Positions 7,672 to 16,769 of a stretch of DNA of 34,201 nucleotides are shown in pieces (the stretch's first letter is position 1; the number at the start of each line of letters is the position of its first letter). The notes below the pieces were generated by a model that had not been told where the DNA came from, did not search any database, and worked only from the letters and a program-made list of their open reading frames with translations. Origin of the DNA: Bacillota bacterium (lineage in GTDB: Bacteria; Bacillota; Clostridia; Lachnospirales; Lachnospiraceae); NCBI GenBank assembly GCA_023420935.1, contig JAEZUR010000142.1:1-34201 (forward strand). The letters run 5' to 3'. The position numbers and the translations under genes were made by a program.

Positions 7672-7699
7672 GTCCTCCTTGAAGAGTCTCTATTAATAA

Positions 7700-9331
7700 T
7701 TAAATATCTTTATACTCAAAATAATCAAAATCCGCAACCTTCTCATGCAACAACGCATCCACACACCCAATACCCACAAAGGTACCAGTAAACTCCCCAT
7801 GCTTACAATACTCATCAGAGAACTCAGAAGTTTCATACACGTCCCCAATATGATTAAAATTCTCTCCATCCAGTGACCAGTAGAATCGAAGTTCTCTCTC
7901 TAAAACAGTAAGTTTTAGATAAACACTTCCCTGTCCAACTGGTACACCTAGTTCCAGTAATTCAATTCTCTCTCCATTATTAACACGAAGTAAATCTAAT
8001 ACTGGTTGTCCTAATCTCTCGCAATATGTCTTACGAAGCATGATATAATCCATGTTATCATAATAGATCATAAGACCAGCATAGTGCTGATAAACTTCTG
8101 GATCAAAATCCATTTTCGTCTCTGCACTTGCATGAAGTGAAGTAAGCTTATGTGCAACTAAACTGGCACGGTTTAACGAAGAAATGGATTCTTGCCCTCG
8201 GATTCGAAGGTATCCTTTTCTCTCCGTTAAGGAAGTAAAGGTTCGATAATCTACTCTTGGCGAATACAGTTCCAGCGGAAACTGCTCCGAATCAAACTCT
8301 TCTCTAGCAGGTACAGGCTCCCAAATGTGGTCTGGTAATTCACTTGCATCCACACTGGTTTTAGCTAGATTGCCTCCCCCTTCTAAACGCAGCCAATTAT
8401 CCTCTGTCCATTCCATCTTTTGAATACACGTTTCTCGACCCAGAGTACATCTTAGTTCTGGTAGAAACGGTCTTCCACAATGGTGGAATAGATACACTTC
8501 ATGTAAACTTGTTTCCACAATACTTCCGTGTCCAGATTTCTGAAGGTAACTGTCTTTGTTATACCGATTTAATTTTACTGCATCATCATTATCCATCTCA
8601 TCAAAATCCATGGTAGAGGTAATAATCGGATTACATGGATCAGATTCATAAGGTCCCAAAATATCCGTAGCACGTCCCACGGTTACACTATGTCCATATC
8701 CGGTTCCACCTTCAGCACACATAATATAATAGTAACCGTTTCTCTTGTACATATGAGGTCCTTCAATACATCCTCGTTTGGTACCTCCAGACCAGATTCG
8801 CCTTGGATTGCCTATAATATGTTTCTTTTCTTTATCATACTCGACTAGACAAATTACACCTGGTTTATGATATCCATCTCTAGTCTCCCATTCTAATGAG
8901 GTAATCCACTTTCTACCATCTTCGTCGTGGAACATAGATGGGTCAAATCCAGCAGAATGAATAAAGATTGGTTCACTCCAAGGTCCCTCTATATTCGGAG
9001 CTGTAATTAAGAAATTATCCACATCAAAGAATCTAGCGTTCATACTATTCATAATGCTATACATGAGATAGAAAAGTCCATCTTCCTCGCACCAGGTTAG
9101 GCACGGTGCCCATACCCCTTTTGCAGAGGGAAGTCTTATTAAATCTGCGCTATAATTGTCTTGTAAAGAATGGGTTAGTAATCTCCAGTTTTTCAGATCT
9201 TTGGAATGATAAATTGGTATTCCTGGAAACCATTCAAAGGATGATACTGCGAGATAATAATCATCTCCACGTCTACAGATACATGGATCTGGGTTAAATC
9301 CCGGTAATATTGGATTCTGTACTTGAATCAT
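7700..9331 (-). CDS. xynB: GH43 beta-xylosidase / alpha-L-arabinofuranosidase
   Basis: Glycoside hydrolase family 43 enzyme of 543 aa. The N-terminal five-blade propeller shows the three catalytic acids: base D15 (GFNPDP), pKa-tuning D130 (SAGFDPSMF) and acid E190 (CIEGPHMYKR); spacing agrees with Selenomonas SXA (D14, D127, E186) from memory. The C-terminal 200 residues form the beta-sandwich lid seen in XynB-type beta-xylosidases (RKGYLRIRGQ, HYAGLMIYYD). There is no signal peptide, so it works in the cytoplasm, removing xylose or arabinose units from imported oligosaccharides. The start overlaps the end of the GH42 gene by 38 bp, which implies translational coupling. GAGGAAG precedes the ATG. 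Confidence 0.92.
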   Translation of the reverse strand: MIQVQNPILPGFNPDPCICRRGDDYYLAVSSFEWFPGIPIYHSKDLKNWRLLTHSLQDNYSADLIRLPSAKGVWAPCLTWCEEDGLFYLMYSIMNSMNARFFDVDNFLITAPNIEGPWSEPIFIHSAGFDPSMFHDEDGRKWITSLEWETRDGYHKPGVICLVEYDKEKKHIIGNPRRIWSGGTKRGCIEGPHMYKRNGYYYIMCAEGGTGYGHSVTVGRATDILGPYESDPCNPIITSTMDFDEMDNDDAVKLNRYNKDSYLQKSGHGSIVETSLHEVYLFHHCGRPFLPELRCTLGRETCIQKMEWTEDNWLRLEGGGNLAKTSVDASELPDHIWEPVPAREEFDSEQFPLELYSPRVDYRTFTSLTERKGYLRIRGQESISSLNRASLVAHKLTSLHASAETKMDFDPEVYQHYAGLMIYYDNMDYIMLRKTYCERLGQPVLDLLRVNNGERIELLELGVPVGQGSVYLKLTVLERELRFYWSLDGENFNHIGDVYETSEFSDEYCKHGEFTGTFVGIGCVDALLHEKVADFDYFEYKDI

Positions 9332-11372
9332 GTTTCTTCCTCATTTCTTCTAAAATAACAATGCCCCAGTCTTTCATTTTAATCACTTCATTCAGCTCAT
9401 ATATAGCCTGTGTGATTACATCCTGTGCTTTCTCATATGGGCATAAAAATTCTCTTGCCTCTTTGGTATAATTGAAATAAAAAGTTAGTTCATTTCCTTC
9501 TTCATTGATTCCTTTTCGGATGGTCAACGGCCAATTATGTTCCTGATCAAACACCTGAAGTCCTGCTGCACCAAGCGCATCCTGGAAAACTTCTTTCAGA
9601 ACTTGACAGGATGTATAAGCTCCAATATAATAAGCGGTTCCTTTTTTATATTGATTCTTTGTAATGGCTGCATACTCTCCCCAATATGGGTGATTATACT
9701 TGGATAGAACGGTAGCACCCTGTGGACAGAGCAGTTCCATCCAATAGTTTATCGTTTTCTGTTCTGGTTCCACCTTTAAAACCAACTCAACATCCTTTAA
9801 TGTAACATTTTTTGGTTCTGTAAATTGGTTATAAGTTACACCCAGGCACTCAGATAAAATATGTGGTTGTTTGTCATGATATACCGTAACATGTTCATTG
9901 GATACACCTGTCCGAAATGATGCAAGTAAGGTTCCTCCTTGGGCAACATAGTCATTTAGGCGATGGAGTAGTTTCTCTGGTGCCACATATAAAGAAGGTA
10001 CTACTATCATGCTATACTGCTCTATGTTCTCTGATTCCGGAAATAGAATATCACATTCAACATTCATTTTATATAAAGTATCATACATCCAACGAACCAC
10101 ATCATTGTAAGACAGATCCTTATCCGTTGGAAACCATTTTAAGCTAGTTAGGGATTCATTACTAACTAATATAGCAACCTTATTCGCTTTCTTAAGATTC
10201 CTTATTTTAGGACTCAAAGCCTTCCATTCGTTTCCGATTATCTTAGCTTCCTCATAGGTTGGATTGGTATCCATATCATGACTTAAAAGCCCTTTCCAAT
10301 ATGTTTCAAAACTGTTATGGATGGAGTGCCAGTGCCAATACATTACCCCAATTGCTCCACTTGCAATATGACTATAAGCCTGCAGCCTTAACTGTCCTGG
10401 ATATGGTACCCAGTTCTTAAATGCTTGGGCTTCCGTTTCCAACACAAGATAATTAGCCTGTTTCAGTGAACGAATCACGTCTCCGCCAAACGCGATTTCT
10501 GCTCCTGTTAAGTCATCTTGAGTCATATGGTAAATGTCGGTTCCTGCCAATGTAACACTCTTGGCTGCCTGAAAATGATTCACATCAGGTTGTACACCGT
10601 AGGAATAACCATCCTGTGCAATATCTGCTCCAAACTTCTTCCACTCAAAGTCAAAATTATGGGTAATAAATTGATCTTCTCTTTTATATTCTTTCACCAA
10701 ATCAGATTGCCACATTAGATAATTAGTTACTAGTAATCGTTGAAATTTCTCAAATTCGCAAGCTAAACTGGCATTAATGGTTCCTAGTACATCTGGCATA
10801 TCATCCCAGGTTCCAAGGGCATTACTCCAATAAGCTAAGCCAAATTTAGTGTTTAGTTCTTCCACGGTACCAAACTTTTCTTTTAAGTATTCCAAGAACC
10901 TTTTCTGTACCCGTTCACCAGCAGTTCCGTAATGTTTGGTTTCATTGTCTAATTGAAATCCAATCACACAGTTTCTCTTTGCTACATGCTCCATAAGCAC
11001 TCGAATGATACGTTCTGCATGGTAAAGAAAAGTTTCATTGGTAATATCCATATTCTGTCTATGACCATATCGAGACTGTCCATTTTTAGTTACGGTTAAC
11101 ATACTGTCATCTTTTTTCGCTAACCAGGATGGAATTGCATACGTTGGTGTACCAATTATAACTGCAATGTCCGCTTTCTCCATGGCATCAAGAATTCGGT
11201 CAATATGAGTGAAATTATATTCGCCCTCTTTTGGTTCTAAGGTGCTCCAAGTAGATTCAGCAATTCGTACTACATTAATTCCTGCGGCTTTCATCATCTC
11301 AATATCTTTTTCTAATCTATCATAGGGCATATACTCATCATAATATGCCGCTCCGTACATTAATTCTTTCAA
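9294..11372 (-). CDS. GH42 beta-galactosidase (TTG start)
   Basis: Glycoside hydrolase family 42, 692 aa, cytoplasmic (no signal peptide). The barrel carries acid/base E144 in IGFQLDNETK and nucleophile E312 in ANYLVLETEAQ; the known A4-type enzyme uses E141 and E312. A trimerisation domain (from about 390, AILVSNESL onward) and a small C-terminal beta domain follow. Members cleave terminal beta-galactose, and some act on alpha-L-arabinopyranosides. The start is TTG at 11372, supported by AGGAG seven nt upstream; the first ATG, four codons later, is too far from that site. The gene follows GH30 by 18 nt and overlaps GH43, so all three form one operon. Confidence 0.92.
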   Translation of the reverse strand: MKELMYGAAYYDEYMPYDRLEKDIEMMKAAGINVVRIAESTWSTLEPKEGEYNFTHIDRILDAMEKADIAVIIGTPTYAIPSWLAKKDDSMLTVTKNGQSRYGHRQNMDITNETFLYHAERIIRVLMEHVAKRNCVIGFQLDNETKHYGTAGERVQKRFLEYLKEKFGTVEELNTKFGLAYWSNALGTWDDMPDVLGTINASLACEFEKFQRLLVTNYLMWQSDLVKEYKREDQFITHNFDFEWKKFGADIAQDGYSYGVQPDVNHFQAAKSVTLAGTDIYHMTQDDLTGAEIAFGGDVIRSLKQANYLVLETEAQAFKNWVPYPGQLRLQAYSHIASGAIGVMYWHWHSIHNSFETYWKGLLSHDMDTNPTYEEAKIIGNEWKALSPKIRNLKKANKVAILVSNESLTSLKWFPTDKDLSYNDVVRWMYDTLYKMNVECDILFPESENIEQYSMIVVPSLYVAPEKLLHRLNDYVAQGGTLLASFRTGVSNEHVTVYHDKQPHILSECLGVTYNQFTEPKNVTLKDVELVLKVEPEQKTINYWMELLCPQGATVLSKYNHPYWGEYAAITKNQYKKGTAYYIGAYTSCQVLKEVFQDALGAAGLQVFDQEHNWPLTIRKGINEEGNELTFYFNYTKEAREFLCPYEKAQDVITQAIYELNEVIKMKDWGIVILEEMRKKHDSSTESNITGI

Positions 11373-11390
11373 AGTAAACTCCTCTGCTTA

Positions 11391-12752
11391 TTAGCTAATG
11401 ATTGCAGTTGAAATAGATTCTGGTTGAATATAAATCATAGTATATTGTCCATTTAAGCGAATTACCGCCGGCAACCACTCTTTGGTTTGATTCAGTATAA
11501 CTGCCACAATGGATTTATCCCCTGCTTTATCTATAGATTTATCTACATTTGCAAATGCTGTTATCTCAAGTTTATCTGTATATTTGGAATATCCAATACG
11601 GACAGCTCCAGGCATAATGTACTGACTAAAATGTCCAATATAAGATAAAATGTTCTGTTCGATTAATAATTTTTTATCTCCATCAAAAAGAAACGGTGCA
11701 TCACAGAAATTCTTCACATGATTTGGTCCACCTACTTCATCCAATATGATATTCCAATCATAGAACGCAGTCATACCATGATTTAAGTTACCAATGATAT
11801 CATGTCCATATTTTTGTGCATTTGCTAAGTAATCATCTTTACTGAATTTACAATATTCTATGCAAGCCTCAGACATAATCAGTTTCTTACCAGGGAACTT
11901 TTGTGTCACCATATCAAGACCTTCAAAGTGGTCACCACTATACCAATGAAAGGCTATTCCTGCTACCATGTGATCTGTTTCTTCGTCAATGATTTCGCAA
12001 GCTCGCTCAAAAACACGTTCTTTGTTATGATCCCATATAAAAATTTCTATCTCGGATAATCCGTTTTTCACCAAAGCAGGATACATATGATCTTTTAAAA
12101 ATGCTTTTTCTTCTGCACCAGTATATACACAAGAATCCCATGTTTGTGTTGCATTTGGCTCGTTTTGAAGACTCATTCTTGTAACATGATATCCTCTTTT
12201 TTGAAATTCCTTAATATAACGGCAGATATACTCTGCCCACATAGTCTGATATTCTGGCTTTAACTTTCCACCATGATTTCGTTCTCCATTGGTTTTCATA
12301 TAAGTTGGAGGTGACCATGGCGTAACCATAAGATCAAGGATTCTTCCACTAAATTTTTGAATATCTTCTAATAGTGGGAAGATATATTTTCCACTGCGTG
12401 TCATGGAGAACGAATCCATATTAGTATCGTCCTTATCACTCATAGCTTCATAATGCTCAAGTGAAAAATCACAACTGTCCATCGGAATTCTTGCTATCTG
12501 ATAATTCATTTGATCTGAACCATAATAAGTATTTAGCATTTTGTCTTTTTGTTCTTTTGACATTTTGGAATAAACATATCCTGCGGAATCTGTTAACGCT
12601 CCACCAAACCCTTCCATAGTTTGATATTTCATGCTCGGATATAGATTAATCGCCTCATTTTCAATACCATTGTCTTCTTGAAAGTTGAAAAATTGTGTTG
12701 ATACTTTCTTTCGGTTTTCTACAAATGTAGTACTAACTAATTTTAAATTCAT
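11391..12752 (-). CDS. GH30 glycoside hydrolase
   Basis: Glycoside hydrolase family 30, 453 aa, no signal peptide. The signature begins MEGFGGALTDSAG (46-58); acid/base is E198 in SLQNEPNATQTWDSC and nucleophile E295 in LIMSEACIEY. A small beta-sandwich typical of GH30 follows (about 370-453). The sequence looks like the glucosylceramidase-type branch (subfamily 1/2), whose members include beta-glucosidases, beta-1,6-glucanases and beta-xylosidases. Next to GH43 and GH42 a beta-xylosidase or beta-glucosidase role on imported oligosaccharides is reasonable, but the sugar is not decided by sequence. AAGGAA lies upstream of the ATG. It is the first enzyme gene after the response regulator (83-nt gap). 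Confidence 0.9.
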   Translation of the reverse strand: MNLKLVSTTFVENRKKVSTQFFNFQEDNGIENEAINLYPSMKYQTMEGFGGALTDSAGYVYSKMSKEQKDKMLNTYYGSDQMNYQIARIPMDSCDFSLEHYEAMSDKDDTNMDSFSMTRSGKYIFPLLEDIQKFSGRILDLMVTPWSPPTYMKTNGERNHGGKLKPEYQTMWAEYICRYIKEFQKRGYHVTRMSLQNEPNATQTWDSCVYTGAEEKAFLKDHMYPALVKNGLSEIEIFIWDHNKERVFERACEIIDEETDHMVAGIAFHWYSGDHFEGLDMVTQKFPGKKLIMSEACIEYCKFSKDDYLANAQKYGHDIIGNLNHGMTAFYDWNIILDEVGGPNHVKNFCDAPFLFDGDKKLLIEQNILSYIGHFSQYIMPGAVRIGYSKYTDKLEITAFANVDKSIDKAGDKSIVAVILNQTKEWLPAVIRLNGQYTMIYIQPESISTAIIS

Positions 12753-12835
12753 CTATTCTATTCCTTTCTATTTTGTAATTTTCAAATATTATACTAATAT
12801 GTTTCTGTCTTTTGTTGTGTTTCTTCCTTAAATAA

Positions 12836-13588
12836 TTACAAACTTTTACGATATTGAGATGGATTCATCCCCGTTATTTTTTTAAATACTCTAGAAAAAT
12901 ATTTTTCATCATGAAACCCGACTTTATAAGCCACCTCATAAGTCTTCATCTGTGGATCATGAAGGTAATTGCAAGCTCGATCTACTCGGATTTTATTTAA
13001 ATAATCAATAAATCCGCAATCCAGTGTTTGGCTAAATAACGTGGATAAATAGGCTGCTGTCACCCCTACTCTTCCAGCTACATTGGTAAGTGATAAATCT
13101 TCCATATAATTTTCATTAATATATTCTACTGCTTGATCTACAAACCGATTGGCCTGACTGGTTTGAATTACTGGATTCTCCTCACTTAATGGCTCTTTCT
13201 CATGTTCCGATTCTAAATAAATGCTTTCAATCTTGGCTAGAATCTCTGTTGGTCTACAAGGCTTTAAAAGATAATCTACCGCTCCATACCTTAATGCTTG
13301 TTGTGCATATTTAAATTCATCATAACCACTAAGTATAATGGTTTTGGGGCAGATTCCAGCTGCACTGGCTTCCTTCATTACCGTTAGTCCATCTTTATAC
13401 GGCATTTGAACATCTACCAACATAAAATCTGGTTTGTGCTGATAGATTTTCTCTAGTGCCTCCATACCATTACTGGCAGTATATATTTTGTCTATATGCT
13501 TGCTGTTTAATCTCATGTAGGTTTCGAGTCCGTTACGAATATTGTCTTCGTCGTCTACAATCAGTAATTTTACGATTGGTTTTGTCAT
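12836..13588 (-). CDS. YesN-type response regulator, AraC family (short form)
   Basis: Regulator of 250 aa: receiver domain (7-125) with D12/D13, phospho-acceptor D59 (FMLVDVQMP) and the LLKPCRP lysine, directly joined to an AraC double HTH (about 150-250, signature AYKVGFHDEKYFSRVFKKIT). It lacks the long middle linker present in the regulator at 3962, so it is a compact form. It is encoded 52 nt after the YesM-type kinase, its evident partner, and 83 nt before GH30. The pair probably senses an extracellular oligosaccharide and switches on the transporter and hydrolase genes. GGAGGAG precedes the ATG. Confidence 0.93.
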   Translation of the reverse strand: MTKPIVKLLIVDDEDNIRNGLETYMRLNSKHIDKIYTASNGMEALEKIYQHKPDFMLVDVQMPYKDGLTVMKEASAAGICPKTIILSGYDEFKYAQQALRYGAVDYLLKPCRPTEILAKIESIYLESEHEKEPLSEENPVIQTSQANRFVDQAVEYINENYMEDLSLTNVAGRVGVTAAYLSTLFSQTLDCGFIDYLNKIRVDRACNYLHDPQMKTYEVAYKVGFHDEKYFSRVFKKITGMNPSQYRKSL

Positions 13589-13640
13589 GTTCTCCTCCCA
13601 TCTGCGTGACGTTCACACATTTAAATTACTCCACTTTGTT

Positions 13641-15446
13641 TTACTCGTTTCCTACTGGAATTTGAATCATAATTGTAGTTCCTCTTCCGACTTCACTTTG
13701 AATCAGTAGTTTAAATTCACCATGATATTTTAAATCTAGTCGCTCTCTCACGTTTTTGATAGCATAACGACCAATTCGTTGACTTGAGTATTCTTTGGCT
13801 TCTTCCTCTTCCATAAGTTCGTTTAATTGTTCTTTTGTCATGCCAACTCCATTATCTGAAACTTGGAATATAATATGGTCTTCCTCTAAATAGCCCTTAA
13901 TCTCAATCATCCCCATACGATCCGTGCATTCTAACCCATGTACAATTGCATTTTCTACAAAAGGCTGAAGTATTAATTTAGGAATCTCATAGGATAGAAT
14001 TTCTTCGTCCATCTCAATACTATAATTTAGTTTTTTCTCAAATCTCATTTTTTGTATCTGTAAATAATGGAAAATCAATTCTTTTTCTTGAGAGACTGGA
14101 ATCATCCCCCTACCCTTATTCAGTACCAGACGGAATAATTGGGATAAGGAGAAAATGTCTTCTGCTAACTTTTCACTTCCTGCATTTAATGCCTGCCAAT
14201 AAAGAGAATCTAATGTGTTATACAAAAAGTGTGGGTTAATCTGGGCCTGCAGGGCATCTAATTCGCTCTGCCTTTCCCTTAACACCATGACATAATTACT
14301 ATCAATCAGTTCTTTAATATCTTTTACCATATGGTTAAAGCAATCGGTAACCTCTCCAATCTCATCCAAACCTACTACTTCAATCTGCTGTTCAAAATCC
14401 CCACCTTTAAATTTAATCATGGAGCGGTATAATTTTTGCAAAGGTTTCGATATTACTGTAGATGCAAACATGGATAACGGCCATAAAGCAATAAATAGTA
14501 TAATAGAAAACGCGATTGGTATATTCTTAGCATCTTGGGTTTTAGATAACCAATTAGCCTTTGGCACCATATAACAAACAAAATTGCCATATGATTCCGT
14601 TTGGCTACAGAATACAAAATAACCATTATATTCAAAATTCTTCTGCTTTTGCTCTGGTTCTAATTGAAGAAATTGATAAGATTGAACATACTTTAATACC
14701 GTCTTGTCGATCTGTCCTGCACTTACAAGTTCTTCTCCATTTTTATTACAGATAACGATACCCTCATTGTCTTTTTGCAAAGCACTTTGGCACATCTGAT
14801 CATATCGTTCCACATTAATTCCTATGGCCATATATCCGATTCTTTTCTTTTTGGATCGATCGAATAATACTCTAGAGACAACAATTTTATCCGTTTTGTT
14901 ATTTATAAACAGATCTTTATCGTCATCATTCACCCTTGACCAAATATAGTCGCCACGAGCTTCATACGCTTTTCTATAAAGATAAGTATTATGAACCTCT
15001 GCTATATTTGTGTTATGCACGCTTTTATCCCTTGCTAAATAAAATGGTGGAATACCATTTTCTGTATAAAGAATTAAGGTCTTAATATGATTTTTAATTG
15101 AAATCATATCCTTAATAAAACCCATAGGCGCACTCTGTTCCCACAATAAAGGAAGGTCTGGATCTGCCTCATTTTTATTTTTATTCAAAATACTTCTTAC
15201 ATCATTATTAACACTCAGATAGGTAGTCAAATCAATTAAGTCATCCTGCAAATAATTCATATTTTCATTCACTTGCTTAGACAAATTCACATACAACTCC
15301 GTCATACTATCCACCGTATCACGGTAATCAGTAATATACATATAAATACTCGCCGTTAATAACGCAGGCAAAATCACAAGATACATAGCAAATATTAATT
15401 TATACTTTATCTTAATCCTCAAAAACCGTTCCCTAAACTTTTTCAT
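13641..15446 (-). CDS. YesM-type sensor histidine kinase
   Basis: Membrane sensor kinase of 601 aa. Spans at about 16-37 and 309-330 enclose a 270-residue extracellular sensor; then HAMP (331-385), His_kinase domain with H406 in QAQINPHFLYNTLDSLY, and the ATPase domain with N-box FVENAIVHG (N499) and G1 box DNGVGM (531-536). The motif order is that of the LytS/YesM group. I start at the ATG at 15446: AGGTGG lies 5 nt before it, whereas a GTG at 15455 overlaps that site. A large palindrome and a TATAAT (15478-15483) are upstream. It signals to the regulator encoded just downstream. Confidence 0.92.
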   Translation of the reverse strand: MKKFRERFLRIKIKYKLIFAMYLVILPALLTASIYMYITDYRDTVDSMTELYVNLSKQVNENMNYLQDDLIDLTTYLSVNNDVRSILNKNKNEADPDLPLLWEQSAPMGFIKDMISIKNHIKTLILYTENGIPPFYLARDKSVHNTNIAEVHNTYLYRKAYEARGDYIWSRVNDDDKDLFINNKTDKIVVSRVLFDRSKKKRIGYMAIGINVERYDQMCQSALQKDNEGIVICNKNGEELVSAGQIDKTVLKYVQSYQFLQLEPEQKQKNFEYNGYFVFCSQTESYGNFVCYMVPKANWLSKTQDAKNIPIAFSIILFIALWPLSMFASTVISKPLQKLYRSMIKFKGGDFEQQIEVVGLDEIGEVTDCFNHMVKDIKELIDSNYVMVLRERQSELDALQAQINPHFLYNTLDSLYWQALNAGSEKLAEDIFSLSQLFRLVLNKGRGMIPVSQEKELIFHYLQIQKMRFEKKLNYSIEMDEEILSYEIPKLILQPFVENAIVHGLECTDRMGMIEIKGYLEEDHIIFQVSDNGVGMTKEQLNELMEEEEAKEYSSQRIGRYAIKNVRERLDLKYHGEFKLLIQSEVGRGTTIMIQIPVGNE

Positions 15447-15625
15447 ACGAACCACCTTTTATCCTATTGTCTTTCATATTATAACAATATATAAACAATG
15501 CACTTCTACCTTCTGAAGACTTCACCTATAGTTAGCAAAAGTAAGCTTCCCATGAACTTATCTAAAGTGCAAAGTTTATGTAATTCATAACATAATAAGT
15601 GGAAGCAAAAGCCCTTTGAATAACC

Positions 15626-15843
15626 TAGATATGTCAATTTGCACATCACAACCTCTACTAAAGTGATACACAATATAATTTGATAAGCAACTGTTATGAA
15701 GTCGTTGGTACTTAGTTCCTGTATTGTAGGAACTTACGTACCGCTACGAACTTCATCCAAGCGAGAGCGTGTTGCGAAACAGATTATATTGTGTATCACT
15801 ATATACAGCACATAGATTGTGCAAATTGACATCTCAATATCTA
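15626..15843. repeat. Large nested palindromic element 3 (about 218 bp)
   Basis: Perfect 15-bp stem 15631-15645 with 15818-15832; perfect 18-bp stem 15662-15679 with 15783-15800; inner stems 15687-15691 with 15771-15775, 15697-15702 with 15750-15755, 15707-15711 with 15738-15742, and apical 15714-15720 with 15728-15734. It lies between the permease stop (15904) and the kinase start (15446), the two being on the same strand. No U-run follows. The remainder of the 457-nt gap holds only the kinase promoter region. Confidence 0.85.
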
Positions 15844-15903
15844 AAAGCCTCTAATATCCCTTTGCTAACATTATAAAAGGTAGCCCACAAAAGCACAAGC
15901 AAT

Positions 15904-16755
15904 TTAGCCCTTTACAGCTCCCATTGCAACACCCTTTGTAATATGCTTATTAAGAATCACATAGATAATCAATGCAGGCATTGCTGTTAATGCCATTACT
16001 GCAAACTGCACTGCATAGTTAGATGAATATTGTCCAGTAAACTCAAGCACAGAGAAAGGTAATGTTTTCCATGTTTTGCTGCTTAAATAAGTACTTGCCA
16101 TCATAAATTCATTCCAGTTATTTAAGTAAGTCATAATGGATACAGTAACAATAGAAGATTTCATAAGTGGCGCAATAATAATAGCAATAATACGATAAAT
16201 TCCACATCCATCAATTAAGGCTGCTTCTTCCAGTTCCTTTGGTATAGATTCTATAAAACTACAGGTTAGGAAGATACCTTGCGGTAAGGAAAAGGCCACG
16301 TACGGTATTAATAATGCCCAAATTGAATCTGTAAGTCCTAATTTGTCATAGATTACATAGTTTGGTAATAAGGTTGCATGAATAGGAATCATCATACCTA
16401 ATAATAATATGTTACGAACCACTGGGCTCAATTTCCAACTCATACGTGTACAGGCAAATGCTGCCATAATTGATATTACAATAACGATAACTACAGCTAA
16501 CGTATTAATCAGTAAACTATTTTTTAAATATAGAAGAAAATGTCCGTCTACGAATGCTTTAATATAATTTCCCCATTGAATTTTCTTTGGAATAATTAAC
16601 AATCCGTTTGTAAATAATTCATTACTACTAGCCAAAGAAAAGTCGAAGAGCCAAATAAGTGGGAATATTTGAACTACTGCAATGGCAATGAGGCAAAGCA
16701 TTTTAAACACATTTCCAATGGTTTGGTTTTTCTTGTTTTTTCCTGCGAATTCCAT
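15904..16755 (-). CDS. CUT1 sugar ABC transporter permease (MalG-like)
   Basis: Integral membrane permease of 283 aa with about six spans, the first at 18-36. The ATPase-docking EAA loop is clear: EELEEAALIDGCGIYRI, then APL. It pairs with the MalF-like permease encoded 14 nt upstream and the binding lipoprotein before it to form an oligosaccharide importer of the carbohydrate-uptake-1 family. No ATPase gene is present, as is usual for such loci in Firmicutes, where one MsmK-like ATPase serves several importers. AGGAGG lies 10 nt before the ATG. It is the last gene of its unit; the large palindrome at 15626 follows. Confidence 0.93.
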   Translation of the reverse strand: MEFAGKNKKNQTIGNVFKMLCLIAIAVVQIFPLIWLFDFSLASSNELFTNGLLIIPKKIQWGNYIKAFVDGHFLLYLKNSLLINTLAVVIVIVISIMAAFACTRMSWKLSPVVRNILLLGMMIPIHATLLPNYVIYDKLGLTDSIWALLIPYVAFSLPQGIFLTCSFIESIPKELEEAALIDGCGIYRIIAIIIAPLMKSSIVTVSIMTYLNNWNEFMMASTYLSSKTWKTLPFSVLEFTGQYSSNYAVQFAVMALTAMPALIIYVILNKHITKGVAMGAVKG

Positions 16756-16769
16756 CTGTTCTTTCCCTC

